This document shows positions 1-7,407 of a stretch of DNA of 16,874 nucleotides, piece after piece. The stretch lies in NCBI GenBank assembly GCA_009889585.1, contig WUQV01000030.1:1-16874 (forward strand), in the 5' to 3' direction. The translations under genes and the position numbers were made by a program. Origin of the DNA: Candidatus Bathyarchaeota archaeon (GTDB lineage: Archaea; Thermoproteota; Bathyarchaeia; Bathyarchaeales; WUQV01). The notes under the pieces are model-generated. The model had not been told where the DNA came from and ran no database searches. It saw only the letters and a list, made by a program, of their open reading frames with translations. How positions within the stretch are numbered: position 1 is the first letter of the stretch; each line of letters begins with the position of its first letter.

Positions 1-2
1 AC

Positions 3-503
3 TTCCTCAAGCGAAGGAGGCTACAGTCTAAGCCGAGGTTGAACGAGAGGCTGATCTTAGCTAAATACAAAGGCAGGGAGAGGAGGAGAGTTGAAGCAAT
101 ATACCATAAGGTCACAAATGAGATAGTTAACGAAGCAAAACACGAGAAAGCCTCCACCATAATCCTTGAAAACCTCAAAAACATCAGAAGGAAAAAGAGA
201 TCAAGGGAGCTTAACGGAAGGCTTAACAGGTGGAGCTTTAGAAAACTTCAAACGATCGTAGACTATAAAGCTAAGCTCGCGGGCATGAACGTCGTATACG
301 TGAAGGCTAAGGGCACTTCAAGCCTATGTCCGATATGTGGGGTTAGGCTAAGCCCGAATGGACATAGGATGATGAAGTGCTTAAAATGCGAATTGGAGCA
401 GGATAGAGATATTATCGCCGTGAGAAACCTGCTTCGCAAGTATTTAGCACAGATAGATGTGCCCTCTTCATCCGTTCAGGGCGAAAGCCCTCCCATGACA
501 TGA
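3..503 (+). CDS. tnpB: TnpB (IS200/IS605 OrfB) RNA-guided nuclease, 5' end outside window
   Basis: The open frame runs from the window edge, so the N-terminal half (wedge/REC and the RuvC-I Asp) is missing. Visible are the RuvC-II segment IILENLKNI with its Glu, a four-cysteine zinc ribbon (CPIC then CLKC), and the RuvC-III stretch EQDRDIIAVRNLL with its Asp. The residues that can be seen are therefore consistent with an active nuclease, unlike the second TnpB at 11590. TnpB proteins use an RNA made from the element's right end to cut DNA next to the transposon target motif. No tnpA is visible. A GC-rich hairpin overlaps the stop codon, and the minus-strand ORF that begins at 755 ends only 31 bp downstream, which suggests the element truncated that gene. 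The exact right end could not be fixed. Confidence 0.85.
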   Translation, partial: FLKRRRLQSKPRLNERLILAKYKGRERRRVEAIYHKVTNEIVNEAKHEKASTIILENLKNIRRKKRSRELNGRLNRWSFRKLQTIVDYKAKLAGMNVVYVKAKGTSSLCPICGVRLSPNGHRMMKCLKCELEQDRDIIAVRNLLRKYLAQIDVPSSSVQGESPPMT

Positions 504-509
504 GGAGGG
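488..509 (+). other. Hairpin at the 3' end of the first tnpB (likely right-end structure)
   Basis: CCCTCC at 488-493 pairs with GGAGGG at 504-509 around a 10-nt loop that contains the tnpB stop. Just before it, GGGC-GAAA-GCCC (479-490) can form a GNRA-capped stem that competes for the same bases. Such folds at the 3' end of tnpB are typical of the right end and of the 3' part of the guide RNA. The assignment is inferred from position. Confidence 0.4.
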
Positions 510-533
510 AAGGCCTAGTTATGCAAGTTAACG

Positions 534-755
534 CTAGGTCGGAACGGCGAGGCGCACGGTTATCCTTTTACCTCTTGCTATCATTCGAGTGGCCGAGCGC
601 ATCCGCTTGATGGGAAGGCCGAGCTTCGCCGCCAGAGGCTTCGGCAGGACGGCCTCGGGGACTAAGCTTTCGTAGCCCGCGTTTGCGACGGCAGCCGTCG
701 TGATCGCAGCCGTACCTTCGATAAACGATAGATTAACCCTAACCCTTATCGCCAA
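534..755 (-). pseudogene. Truncated aspartyl-protease-like protein
   Basis: The 73-aa frame starts at TTG 755. The pattern ANAGYES...EAVLPKPLAAKLGLP resembles the first half of retropepsin-like clan AA proteases, where a DTG active site is followed by a 'vip..lA.klGL' segment. Here the DTG position reads NAG, so activity is doubtful. The second half, which should carry a hydrophobic-G-R motif, is absent: the frame stops right beside the TnpB element that ends near 530, so insertion or deletion there probably removed it. A GGAAGG sequence lies immediately before the TTG, unusually close for a ribosome site. A short frame ends 6 bp upstream at 762. The family assignment is by pattern only. Confidence 0.4.
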
Positions 756-761
756 CCTTCC

Positions 762-953
762 TTACCTCAGTGGCCTTATCCTGCGGAGCTTCGGTATTAA
801 GCGAATCCTCCAGATCCTAGCCTTTCTCAAAATCGACCCCACGCCTTTGACCCACTTGTAGATGTCGACCTCGGCTTTAAATGTTAAGGCTATGGGCGCA
901 AGCCCTACGTCTTTATGAAATCTTGGAATCGCACGCTTTCGCGAAGCCGCAGC
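762..953 (-). pseudogene. Short open frame without start codon, upstream of the protease-like ORF
   Basis: A 63-codon open stretch on the minus strand lies between a TGA (954-956) and the TAA at 762-764. It encodes a protein-like sequence including ALTFKAEVDIYKWVKGVG and a basic end (IWRIRLIPKLRRIRPLR). No ATG, GTG or TTG occurs in frame, so either the start was lost or it uses a rare start such as ATA at 893. It sits 6 bp before the protease-like gene, as a first gene of a two-gene operon would. I do not recognise the family. Confidence 0.3.
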
Positions 954-1450
954 TCACTCATTTCCTCGAGGGCTTTACGCGCGACAACTTCTCCTTCTCG
1001 ATAATGGACCTTATCCTTGAAGCTCCTTTTGTCTAAGGCGTACCTTTGATGGCCCTCTTAACGGGCCTTCCAATAACTTCCTCCGCTAGCATGGCATAAG
1101 CCGCGGCTTGGTAAACGTGGCCAGCTGAAGGCTTTTTAGGCCCCTTAGCCCGCTTCATCTCAACGACGGCCAAGCCTTTTTCCGTCTCGACAACTTCGTC
1201 CACAACTCCGATAAGGCCTAGCCTTTCCGAGGCAATGTGAAGCTTGCCCCACTTGGCCTTAATCCTCTCCTTCGCCTCCGACGGTCTTCCTTCGCGAGCC
1301 CATCGCGTGCTCGACTTCATGGGCCTCCTTGCCTTCGACCATGCTCTCGGTGACCCTTTCGTCGTAATTCATGACGCCGAGGAAGTAAACTACGCGAGGG
1401 CAGAAGTGGTACTGCTTGACCCAAGTAGCCGGTCAGGTGAAGGGCTTCCT
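905..1450 (-). pseudogene. Cas4-like (DUF83, RecB-type) nuclease, broken by frameshifts
   Basis: No single frame covers it, but three joined frames read as Cas4. Frame one (from about 1432) gives ATWVKQYHFCPRVVYFLGVM and EGKEAHEVE: the first iron-sulfur cysteine and the conserved His. After a shift near 1300, frame two gives ASERLGLIGVVDEVVE, VVEMKRAKG and HVYQAAAYAMLAEE, the D, E-x-K and Q of the PD-(D/E)XK site. After another shift near 1040, frame three gives YALDKRSFKDKVHYREGEVV and a helical end, stopping at 905. The C-terminal CxxC...C cluster is missing. Cas4 trims and orients new spacers during CRISPR adaptation. Two CRISPR-like repeats lie just upstream at 1609-1696. At least two shifts plus a missing end indicate decay. 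Confidence 0.7.
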
Positions 1451-1608
1451 CCTCCGACAAGCTAGGATTAGAATAGGCTTTGGGCCTATATCTTGTGCTA
1501 TGGGCGAAAGTCCATCGCGGACTCACAAACCCTCTGCCGCTGAAGCTAGAGGTAAGAGATTTATGGACGAAATTCGCTTTTCTTAACGAAAGAACCCCAG
1601 GAAGGGGT

Positions 1609-1696
1609 GAAATCTCACTGGGGGAATTGAAAGCTCCCGTCGAACGTCGTAGAATCCTCTGCGAAGAGCTTATAATCCCGCTGAGAGAATTGAAAG
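1609..1696 (+). CRISPR. Two diverged CRISPR-like repeats (array relic)
   Basis: Two 25-nt units, at 1609-1633 and 1672-1696, match at 19 of 25 positions and share the 3' end GAATTGAAAG, typical of many archaeal CRISPR repeats. The period is 63 nt, leaving a 38-nt spacer-like segment (1634-1671). No third unit is found at the expected places on either side. The repeats are too diverged for an active array. With the decayed cas4-like gene alongside, they look like the remains of a CRISPR locus. A chance match cannot be excluded. Confidence 0.45.
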
Positions 1697-1767
1697 AGAG
1701 TGAAAATATCACTTGTTCACTGGTAAAACGTTAAGCGACTTGAGGACTAGTACAGGTGTGACGCGCT

Positions 1768-2436
1768 ATGACCATGATAAAGCTTAGACGTGAGCACTAC
1801 AGGCTTGCATTGGTGCTTAAATCTTTGTTCTTCCCCTTTACATGTCATGAAACGATTAACGCGTTAGTGAAGAAGGGGTACGTGATCGCACCCATACCCT
1901 TAATGCCGCATCCTCCACCTGGTACACGAGCCTATGTAAGCGGGCGTATAGCAAGAAAAGGAGGTTGCGAAGTTGAAGTCGATGACCATCGGAAAATCGT
2001 GGCTTGTGAGGGGGGCTCCGCTGAGACTGTTGTAAAAACTCTTAAGGAGTTGATCTCCGTGGCGAAGGAAGATCTATTCGTGGACATAGATGGAGAAATA
2101 GACTACTTGGAGCTGATAGCTACTTATGTAGTAACTGCAGGGAAGAGTCCCATTGATACAATAGCTAGAGCGTTCGATGATAGCGCATACCTCAAGCGTA
2201 TCAGAAGTGAACTTGGCATTAATGCTTCAGTTTTCCAATTTACATTAAACCTCAAGGAGTACAGGCCGGGTAGCAGGGACTGGTTAGACATCAAAGTATC
2301 GCCTAGTCTCATCCTTCCAGATCATGATTACGACGTTCAGCTGGTTTATAGAGGCAGAAATGCGGATAGCGTTTTTGAATTTGCTACTACATTAAGCTTA
2401 GTGGTAGAGAAGTTGATCAGTATAATTGAAAGCTAG
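1768..2436 (+). CDS. Conserved-looking protein of unknown function, first gene of a two-gene unit
   Basis: This is an intact 222-aa frame with ATG 1768 and a plausible ribosome site AGGTGTG 7 nt upstream. I do not recognise the family. It has no signal peptide or clear membrane segment. The N-terminus (about residues 1-55) is basic then hydrophobic and includes a proline-rich MPHPPPG stretch. Residues 55-95 look like an alternating beta/alpha unit (YVSGRIARKGG, VEVDDHRKIVACEGG, then a helix). The middle (105-160) looks helical, and the C-terminus has beta strands (FQFTLNLKEY, DVQLVYRG) and a final helix. It ends 10 bp before the next gene and is surely co-transcribed with it. It lies between a CRISPR/cas4 relic and a toxin-antitoxin locus, so it belongs to the accessory zone. 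Confidence 0.75.
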   Translation: MTMIKLRREHYRLALVLKSLFFPFTCHETINALVKKGYVIAPIPLMPHPPPGTRAYVSGRIARKGGCEVEVDDHRKIVACEGGSAETVVKTLKELISVAKEDLFVDIDGEIDYLELIATYVVTAGKSPIDTIARAFDDSAYLKRIRSELGINASVFQFTLNLKEYRPGSRDWLDIKVSPSLILPDHDYDVQLVYRGRNADSVFEFATTLSLVVEKLISIIES

Positions 2437-2446
2437 GTGATAATGA

Positions 2447-3370
2447 ATGGAGATGCAGAGCATTGCACCTCATAGGATAACTGTAAGGACTATGGAGAGA
2501 ATAACAACTACAGTCGTAGAATCGCCACCTGATACTCAAGCCTCACTTGTTGAGTTGCGCGCAAGCCTTCTAACTTGGCGTGAAGATATTGAAAAAAGAT
2601 TGTCGAAAGTGGAGTCTCGTCTTAAGGTGATGGGTGACGATTTAGAAAAGTTCGCGTTTAACATTTCGCCAGAGGCGTTTGAAAAGCTCGATCCTGAGCA
2701 GCAAATTTTTCTGGCTAAAGTGCTGTATGATTCTAAGAAAAGCGAAATAGAAGCGATCTTTAGAAGCGAGCCTAGTATTCAGGAGATTGCCGTATGTGAT
2801 GGAGAGATTATTTTGAAGTCAACGGAGATAGGCGGAATTTCAGAGAAGGAGATGGAGAAGATCGTGAGAAGGGAGGGGAAAGTGTGCTATATATTCACGA
2901 GGCCAGCATTAGTGGAGGAGATACCTTGGGCCTCGCTCAATCAGGATTATTATCCAACACTCTCCTTCTTACTAGGATCGCAGCATTGGACTGATGATGT
3001 CGTCTGTCTTAAAGGAAGAGAGGTCACGGTCGACTTTGATACAGGATGCCCATTCAACTTCCTTGATGAAAAATTAGGTGTAAACATCGTCTCACCACCA
3101 ACTATTCATGAGTTACGTTACTCATGGCATCTCGGGGAGCCTTACCAGTACTACGTAAGGAGAGTTAAGATCTGCATTAGAGACCCTGAGGGCAAGTTTA
3201 AATGCATGGTTCAAATTGCCTTCCTTGTAAGAATGTGGAATAAGAGTCCATTCAGGATCGTTAACCCAATGCGGGTAGGCTTAGTTGGGAGGAGGATTAT
3301 GCTTGAATTTGGATTTGAGCTTACACTAAATCCTAGGCGCAAGGCTTCCGTTGTCAAGTTCATTGAGTAA
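2447..3370 (+). CDS. Coiled-coil protein with C-terminal retropepsin-like aspartyl protease domain
   Basis: This is an intact 307-aa frame starting at ATG 2447, with GGTGAT 4 nt upstream. Residues 33-70 form a charged helix with heptad character, likely a coiled coil. Residues 72-165 are an uncharacterised mixed domain. From about 185 the sequence reads as a retropepsin-like unit: hydrophobic strand plus catalytic triad REVTVDFDTGCPFNFLDEKLG (D198-T199-G200), then strands, then GLVGRRIMLEFGFELTLNP (278-296), matching the second conserved element of such proteases (hydrophobic-G-R followed by strands). Retropepsins act as dimers, which the coiled coil could aid. The natural substrate is unknown; the partner encoded 10 bp upstream is a candidate regulator or substrate. 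Stop codons and frame are clean, which contrasts with the decayed genes around it. Confidence 0.7.
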   Translation: MEMQSIAPHRITVRTMERITTTVVESPPDTQASLVELRASLLTWREDIEKRLSKVESRLKVMGDDLEKFAFNISPEAFEKLDPEQQIFLAKVLYDSKKSEIEAIFRSEPSIQEIAVCDGEIILKSTEIGGISEKEMEKIVRREGKVCYIFTRPALVEEIPWASLNQDYYPTLSFLLGSQHWTDDVVCLKGREVTVDFDTGCPFNFLDEKLGVNIVSPPTIHELRYSWHLGEPYQYYVRRVKICIRDPEGKFKCMVQIAFLVRMWNKSPFRIVNPMRVGLVGRRIMLEFGFELTLNPRRKASVVKFIE

Positions 3371-3801
3371 TGCAAGTTGTCAGAGCTCAAAGGTCGCACT
3401 CAGCTAGGTTTCTCATGTCCCGTTCGCATTAGCGCTCGCGTAAGTTGTCAGAAAATACCGTCCAAACTTTGAACGTAAATGTCTATCCAGCACCATTCAG
3501 GCGGACCAGCGAGTTTAGAGGTCTATCCCTTTGGAAGTGTTGTGAATTTTGCCGTGCGTAATCAATAACGTTCAAGTTGGAGGAGGAGCTCGATCCTCAT
3601 TGAGATTAGCCATAGATGCTACGAGACGGACAGTGGACTCGGGGATTCTTTTAGCCTCGTCAAGAACTTCCCGATTTTAAGCCGCCAGCTCTCGCACCGA
3701 TAAGGAGTTAATCTGAGGTAAACGCGGCAGAGGTCGGTCAAGCTTAGTTCATCAGGTCTTTAGGTCTAAAGGCTTATACGTCGTTAGGTCCATGGAGAGG
3801 T
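3371..3801 (+). other. 430-bp gap with a short direct repeat and the vapB promoter
   Basis: No frame here reads as a protein. AAGTTGTCAGA occurs twice in direct orientation, at 3374-3384 (just after the stop of the protease-like gene) and 3442-3452. A TATA-like GGCTTATACG at 3767-3776 lies at the right distance to start a nearly leaderless vapB transcript at about 3800. A minus-strand stretch around 3580-3680 has protein-like composition (REVLDEAKRIPESTVRLV) but stops and no family match; it may be a relic. Confidence 0.4.
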
Positions 3802-4074
3802 GTGCCGATCAGGGTCTATCTAAACGAGGAAATAGAGAGGAGGCTGAGGAAGGTCGCGATGGAGGTCTACGGCAGGGGCTCGATAAGCAAGGCCGCTGAA
3901 GACGCAATAACCCGTTGGGTCGTTGAACACGAGCAACTCCTCGTGGAGCTTAACGTCCCCTTAGATCCGGTGAAGGCCGTGCGCGGCATGCTTCGCCACG
4001 TTAAGGCCTCTGGCGTAGAGCTCCAACATGAATCTCGCAGGATAAGGGTCGAGAGAGCCGTGAAGAAGGGATAG
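3802..4074 (+). CDS. vapB: VapB-like ribbon-helix-helix antitoxin
   Basis: The 90-aa protein starts at GTG 3802 with GGAGAGG directly before it. MPIRVYLNEEIERRLRKVA is the beta strand and first helix of a ribbon-helix-helix DNA-binding fold, and SISKAAEDAITRWV is the second helix. The basic C-terminal tail would wrap the toxin. A PIN-type toxin reading frame begins 4 bp after the stop, the standard vapBC order. VapB neutralises VapC and represses the operon. The toxin is broken (see 4079), so this antitoxin is probably an orphan or serves another VapC. The start was chosen because the TATA-like box near 3770 places transcription start at about 3800. Confidence 0.75.
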   Translation: MPIRVYLNEEIERRLRKVAMEVYGRGSISKAAEDAITRWVVEHEQLLVELNVPLDPVKAVRGMLRHVKASGVELQHESRRIRVERAVKKG

Positions 4075-4078
4075 GCGT

Positions 4079-4372
4079 ATGTTAATAATCGATGCCAACG
4101 TATTCTTGGAGCTCTAACTTGATCAACGAAGGGCAGACGAATGTGAGAAGTTTCTTCAGCTGGTCAGAGGCGGAAAGGTGAGGTCCGTCGTAACGGACTT
4201 CATCATCGATTCGATAATCATCGTAATGGAGAACTACGAAAAGACGCCTGACGACATAGCGACGTTTCTCTCCTCCCTCCTAGGTTACAAAGGCTTGACG
4301 ATATACTTTCTTACGCTGCCCGACAGGATACTGGCAGCGCGTTACATGAAAGGTCAAGCCTTAGTCCCATGA
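4079..4372 (+). pseudogene. vapC: VapC-like PIN-domain toxin with premature stop
   Basis: ATG 4079 opens MLIIDANVFLEL, the first PIN strand with its catalytic Asp, then hits TAA at 4115-4117 (codon 13). The same frame continues after the stop with PIN-like sequence: LDQRRADECEKFF, VVTDFIIDSIIIVMENYEKTP, IATFLSSLLGYKGLTIYFLT. It ends at TGA 4370 with about a third of the usual 130-140 aa missing, including the ADAL-type acidic motif and final strand. VapC toxins are Mg-dependent RNases that cleave tRNA or rRNA. One substitution makes the stop, so readthrough or sequencing error is possible, but the missing C-terminus argues for real loss. Confidence 0.75.
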
Positions 4373-4568
4373 CGGAGGCGAGCGTTAAACCTAAGATCTT
4401 CAAGTCGAACGCCGAGATTAGGAGGCCTCTTCTACGTCGCCTTAAGCTTCGATAAACAAGCGGCTCATATATGCCGCTGGCCTCCAAACGGTCGACGGTG
4501 GCTAAAGAGTTGCGCGAAGATTTAACTCTAACGTCCCATCGCCTCATCTTGAGGTGCTTAATCATCGA

Positions 4569-5252
4569 ATGGCTGATGAAGCGAAACGAGCGAGCGAAAT
4601 CCTAAGGGCGCTTCGAGAGAGCTTCGCCTTGCCCAAGTGGGCGCTATCGAACGAGGCGATGGATCCCTTTAAAGCGCTCGTCCTCACCGTGATCTCTCAA
4701 AATACGTCGGACCGTAACGCCGAAAGGGCCTTCGAGAGCCTTTCCAAGAAGTTCGCGATAACGCCTGATTCCCTTTCTAAGGCTGATGCGGCCGACGTCG
4801 AGGAGGCCTTGAAGGTCGCCGGCCTACAGCGGGTCAAGGCTAAGACGTTGAAGCTCACGTCCTTAGCGATCTTAGAGCGATTCAATGGGTCGTTAGACTT
4901 CATCTACTCATTGCCGCTTGAAGAAGCGCGTAAGGCCTTGATGCGCCTTCCCGGGGTCGGCCCGAAGACGGCTGACGTGGTCCTGCTCTTTTGCGCTAAG
5001 AAACAAACGTTCCCGGTCGATACTCACGTTAACCGCGTCTCGAAGAGGCTAGGCCTAGCCCCTCGTGACGTTAGTTACGAAGGGGTACGCAAGAGCCTTC
5101 AGGAGTCGTTCGAACCGAGGGATTACTTAAGCGCTCATTTATTGCTCATATCGCTCGGAAGGGCTTATTGTAAGGCAAGGAGGCCTTCGTGCAGCTCGTG
5201 CTTGGTTAAAAGCCTTTGTCCATCAGCGGGTGACGATATTAAGGGGAGGTGA
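4569..5252 (+). CDS. nth: Endonuclease III (DNA glycosylase/AP lyase)
   Basis: A base-excision repair enzyme that removes oxidised pyrimidines and nicks the abasic site. The helix-hairpin-helix LPGVGPKTADVV carries the catalytic Lys (K133 counted from ATG 4569), and FPVDTHVNRVSKRLGL carries the catalytic Asp (D151). The C-terminal C-x6-C-x2-C-x5-C cluster (C201, C208, C211, C217) for the 4Fe-4S centre is complete. The frame is open to GTG 4554, but ATG 4569 gives MADEAKRASEIL, a typical N-terminus, with GAGGTG upstream at 4551. At 228 aa the length is normal. Its 3' end overlaps the convergent RNA-kinase gene by 14 bp. Confidence 0.93.
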   Translation: MADEAKRASEILRALRESFALPKWALSNEAMDPFKALVLTVISQNTSDRNAERAFESLSKKFAITPDSLSKADAADVEEALKVAGLQRVKAKTLKLTSLAILERFNGSLDFIYSLPLEEARKALMRLPGVGPKTADVVLLFCAKKQTFPVDTHVNRVSKRLGLAPRDVSYEGVRKSLQESFEPRDYLSAHLLLISLGRAYCKARRPSCSSCLVKSLCPSAGDDIKGR

Positions 5253-6528
5253 ATTCCCAGCAAAAGCCTAGCTCCCTGCCCTCTTCGTCGATCTTCAATC
5301 GGCCCGCTTGAATCGAACGAACGATGCCTTCGACTGGCGTATGAATCTTTACGACCCTTCTATCGTAACATATCCCCTTCAAGATCCCTATGCCGAGGAA
5401 CCTTCCGTTAACGTCGTTCAACGCTAAGATCAAGCCTGCTTCATCGCCCTCATAAACGACCTTCACTTGCTTCTTAACATCCTCCTCTAACCTCTTAACG
5501 TTCTCATCAGCAATTCGTTGATCCTTCTTCAACGCGATGAATAACTTCTCTAACGTCTCTTCGCAATAGATAGGCTGCACTCCAAGCAAGCTCTTAATCC
5601 TCTCAAGCCTTTGAGCGCTTGGGACGGCCCCTGAGCCGAAGGGCGCCCTTTCTATTTGAACCCAACCCATCGGAAATGAGCGTAACCTTCCTCCTCGTAA
5701 GTACTTCTTATAGCTAAGCTCGCGTAAGGACTTCCGCCTCTCTCGTTCCCTCTCGCGAATGGCTAAAGGACGTTCTACGAGCAAGACGTCAGGGCCTCTC
5801 ACGCCTTCGATTATATGCGCTAACTCCCCTTCGTGTTGTATCCCTATTACAACGTCCGGCTTGATGGCGTCGATTAACTGGAGCTTGTAACGAGCTGCAT
5901 CCTCGCCCTTAACCCATCCGTCGGTGTTTATTATGACGAGGTCGAAGCCCTTTTTATCTACCTCGTCCTTCATCGCGACAAATCCCTTCACGGCGTAATG
6001 AATGGCGTTCCCAGGGCTCGTGGTTCCGACGAAGTAAGCGTCCTCAGCCCTCAAGTCGAACAAATCTTTAACCGGCCCCTTAAGCCTACAGTGGGATATC
6101 GTACACGGCGGCCCTACGTCGGATTGGCCTAAGTCGCCGTCGATGATGACGACGTTAAGGCCCTCTCGAATGGCATTATTGGCAAAGTAAGTACAAAAGC
6201 TCGTCTTTCCAGAATCGATGTCGCCTATCACCATCGCCGTCAAGGAGCCCTTCGCTTGTTGGCGCATAAGGGCGGCTTCAACCGCCCTTCCCCAGGAGCT
6301 CGGCAGCGTCGTCCCTTCGATCATTTCGTAAGAAGCTCCTTCGCCTAACATCAACTCGAGCTCAGCCGTCCTCTTGACCTCTATCGGAGCCCTCCTTCCC
6401 TCGCGGATCACGGCCCTCCTTTTAACGGCCATCGGAGCCCCTAAGACCTCAGCTTCTCCTGAGATGAGGATGGCCGAAGCTGGCCCGTCCACGAGCAACG
6501 TCCTTCCGGCTTCCACGAAGAGCTTCAT
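5239..6528 (-). CDS. Clp1/Grc3-type polynucleotide 5'-kinase
   Basis: Archaeal members of this family phosphorylate RNA 5' hydroxyls. Walker A is GDIDSGKTS, followed by the family 'clasp' stretch DGDLGQSDVGPP and the later NTDGWVKGEDAARYKLQLID segment. An N-terminal beta domain (VEAGRTLLVDGPASAILISGEAEVLG) and a C-terminal beta domain (DVNGRFLGIGILKGI) flank the P-loop domain, as in Clp1. The frame is open to GTG 6558, but a TATA-like AATTAAAA at 6560-6567 puts transcription start near 6537, so ATG 6528 (429 aa) is preferred. It is divergent from radB and convergent with nth. The likely role is RNA processing or repair, such as tRNA intron or leader maturation. Confidence 0.88.
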   Translation of the reverse strand: MKLFVEAGRTLLVDGPASAILISGEAEVLGAPMAVKRRAVIREGRRAPIEVKRTAELELMLGEGASYEMIEGTTLPSSWGRAVEAALMRQQAKGSLTAMVIGDIDSGKTSFCTYFANNAIREGLNVVIIDGDLGQSDVGPPCTISHCRLKGPVKDLFDLRAEDAYFVGTTSPGNAIHYAVKGFVAMKDEVDKKGFDLVIINTDGWVKGEDAARYKLQLIDAIKPDVVIGIQHEGELAHIIEGVRGPDVLLVERPLAIRERERERRKSLRELSYKKYLRGGRLRSFPMGWVQIERAPFGSGAVPSAQRLERIKSLLGVQPIYCEETLEKLFIALKKDQRIADENVKRLEEDVKKQVKVVYEGDEAGLILALNDVNGRFLGIGILKGICYDRRVVKIHTPVEGIVRSIQAGRLKIDEEGRELGFCWEFTSP

Positions 6529-6559
6529 AAGCTTCCTTAATGACCTTCCATCTTCCACC

Positions 6560-6567
6560 TTTTAATT
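6560..6567 (-). promoter_or_regulatory. TATA box for the RNA kinase gene
   Basis: AATTAAAA on the minus strand, centred about 36 nt before ATG 6528. It predicts a short leader of around 9 nt and argues against GTG 6558 as the start. Confidence 0.5.
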
Positions 6568-6659
6568 CTCTTCGCGATGTTTAACCGCGATCGGCCTAAA
6601 GCTCCTTAGGGTTAATCGCAAGCCGATTCCAACTCCTACGGGGTCTGGGCTTCAACAGC

Positions 6660-6667
6660 TTAAAAGT
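6660..6667 (+). promoter_or_regulatory. TATA box for radB-carS
   Basis: TTAAAAGT lies about 50 nt before the TTG at 6712, leaving a leader of roughly 20 nt that contains GGAGTT (6698-6703) as a ribosome site 8 nt from the start. Confidence 0.5.
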
Positions 6668-6711
6668 TATTAATGGGGCCTAACTTCAGCCTCTAGCGGA
6701 GTTAAGCGGCT

Positions 6712-7407
6712 TTGAAAAGGGCTATTCCGACAGGTTGCGCCTCCTTAGACGCGTTATTACAAGGAGGGCTTCCGATCGGGGCCCTAGCGCTCGCGTACGG
6801 CGAGCCCGAGACCGGCAAGACCACGTTAGCGATACAATGCGCCGTTAATTGCGCTAGAATGGGCCTTAAGGCCCTTTTCGTGGACTCGGATCATACTTTT
6901 TCAGCTCGTCGCCTTTTGCAAATAGCCCAAGGCGATGAGGAAGCCCTCCAAAGCATAGCCCTTTTAAGGCCTAAGGACTTTAAGGAGCAATCCTCAGTCG
7001 TCGACAAGCTCGAGAGCCTATTGACGGAGGGGTTCGGCTTAATAGTCTTCGATACAATCACCTCCTTGTACCGAAGCGAGTTAAGCGAGGACGTTAAAAG
7101 GGTTTTTTCACTTAATCGAGAGTTAAACCGTCAAATGGCTTACTTAGCTCAAGTCGCGAAGTCCCATGGCGTTGCCGTATTAGTCAACAGCCAAGTGAGG
7201 AGCGTCGTTCGAGAGGGGTTAGGTCGAGCTGAAGTGGAGCCCGTCGCCACTCGCGCTTTAAAGTTCTGGCCGGACGTAAGGCTACGCCTAGAGCTAATTA
7301 AAAGGCCTCGAGTCGTTAGGGCCGTCTTAGAGAAGCCGTTGGGCTTAGAGGGGCCTAAGTCCTGCCTCTTGAGGATGGAGGAGACGGGCTTAAGGGAGTT
7401 GCGCTGA
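6712..7407 (+). CDS. radB: RadB-like RecA-family ATPase
   Basis: Archaeal RadB is a RadA paralogue and accessory factor in homologous recombination. The 231-aa protein is a bare RecA core: IPTGCASLDALLQGGLPIG leads into Walker A (GEPETGKT, residues 30-37). Walker B is GLIVFDTITSLYRSEL, and VAVLVNSQVRS is the loop following the core strand. The RadA N-terminal helix-hairpin-helix domain is absent, as expected for RadB. The start is TTG 6712, supported by GGAGTT 8 nt upstream. The stop shares one base with the next start (TGATG), so translation is coupled to carS. A KaiC-like single-domain ATPase is the alternative, but the LYR motif after Walker B favours RadB. Confidence 0.85.
   Translation: MKRAIPTGCASLDALLQGGLPIGALALAYGEPETGKTTLAIQCAVNCARMGLKALFVDSDHTFSARRLLQIAQGDEEALQSIALLRPKDFKEQSSVVDKLESLLTEGFGLIVFDTITSLYRSELSEDVKRVFSLNRELNRQMAYLAQVAKSHGVAVLVNSQVRSVVREGLGRAEVEPVATRALKFWPDVRLRLELIKRPRVVRAVLEKPLGLEGPKSCLLRMEETGLRELR

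Noticed and set aside
905..1450. Cas4 frameshifts as sequencing errors
   Set aside because: At least two shifts plus a missing C-terminal cysteine cluster within 550 bp, while the core genes elsewhere are clean, favour genuine decay; reads would settle it.
1498..1515. GGGCGAAAGTCC resembles the GGGCGAAAGCCC hairpin at the first tnpB's end, hinting at another right-end relic
   Set aside because: Only a short tetraloop stem is shared; flanking sequence does not match and no tnpB remnant is read there.
1317..1712. 131-aa minus-strand ORF
   Set aside because: Only its last part overlaps the Cas4 relic, and in the wrong frame; the rest is antisense to the repeats.
1480..1734. 84-aa plus-strand ORF over the repeat region
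   Set aside because: It spans the two CRISPR-like repeats, has low-complexity charged sequence and no family pattern; chance ORF.
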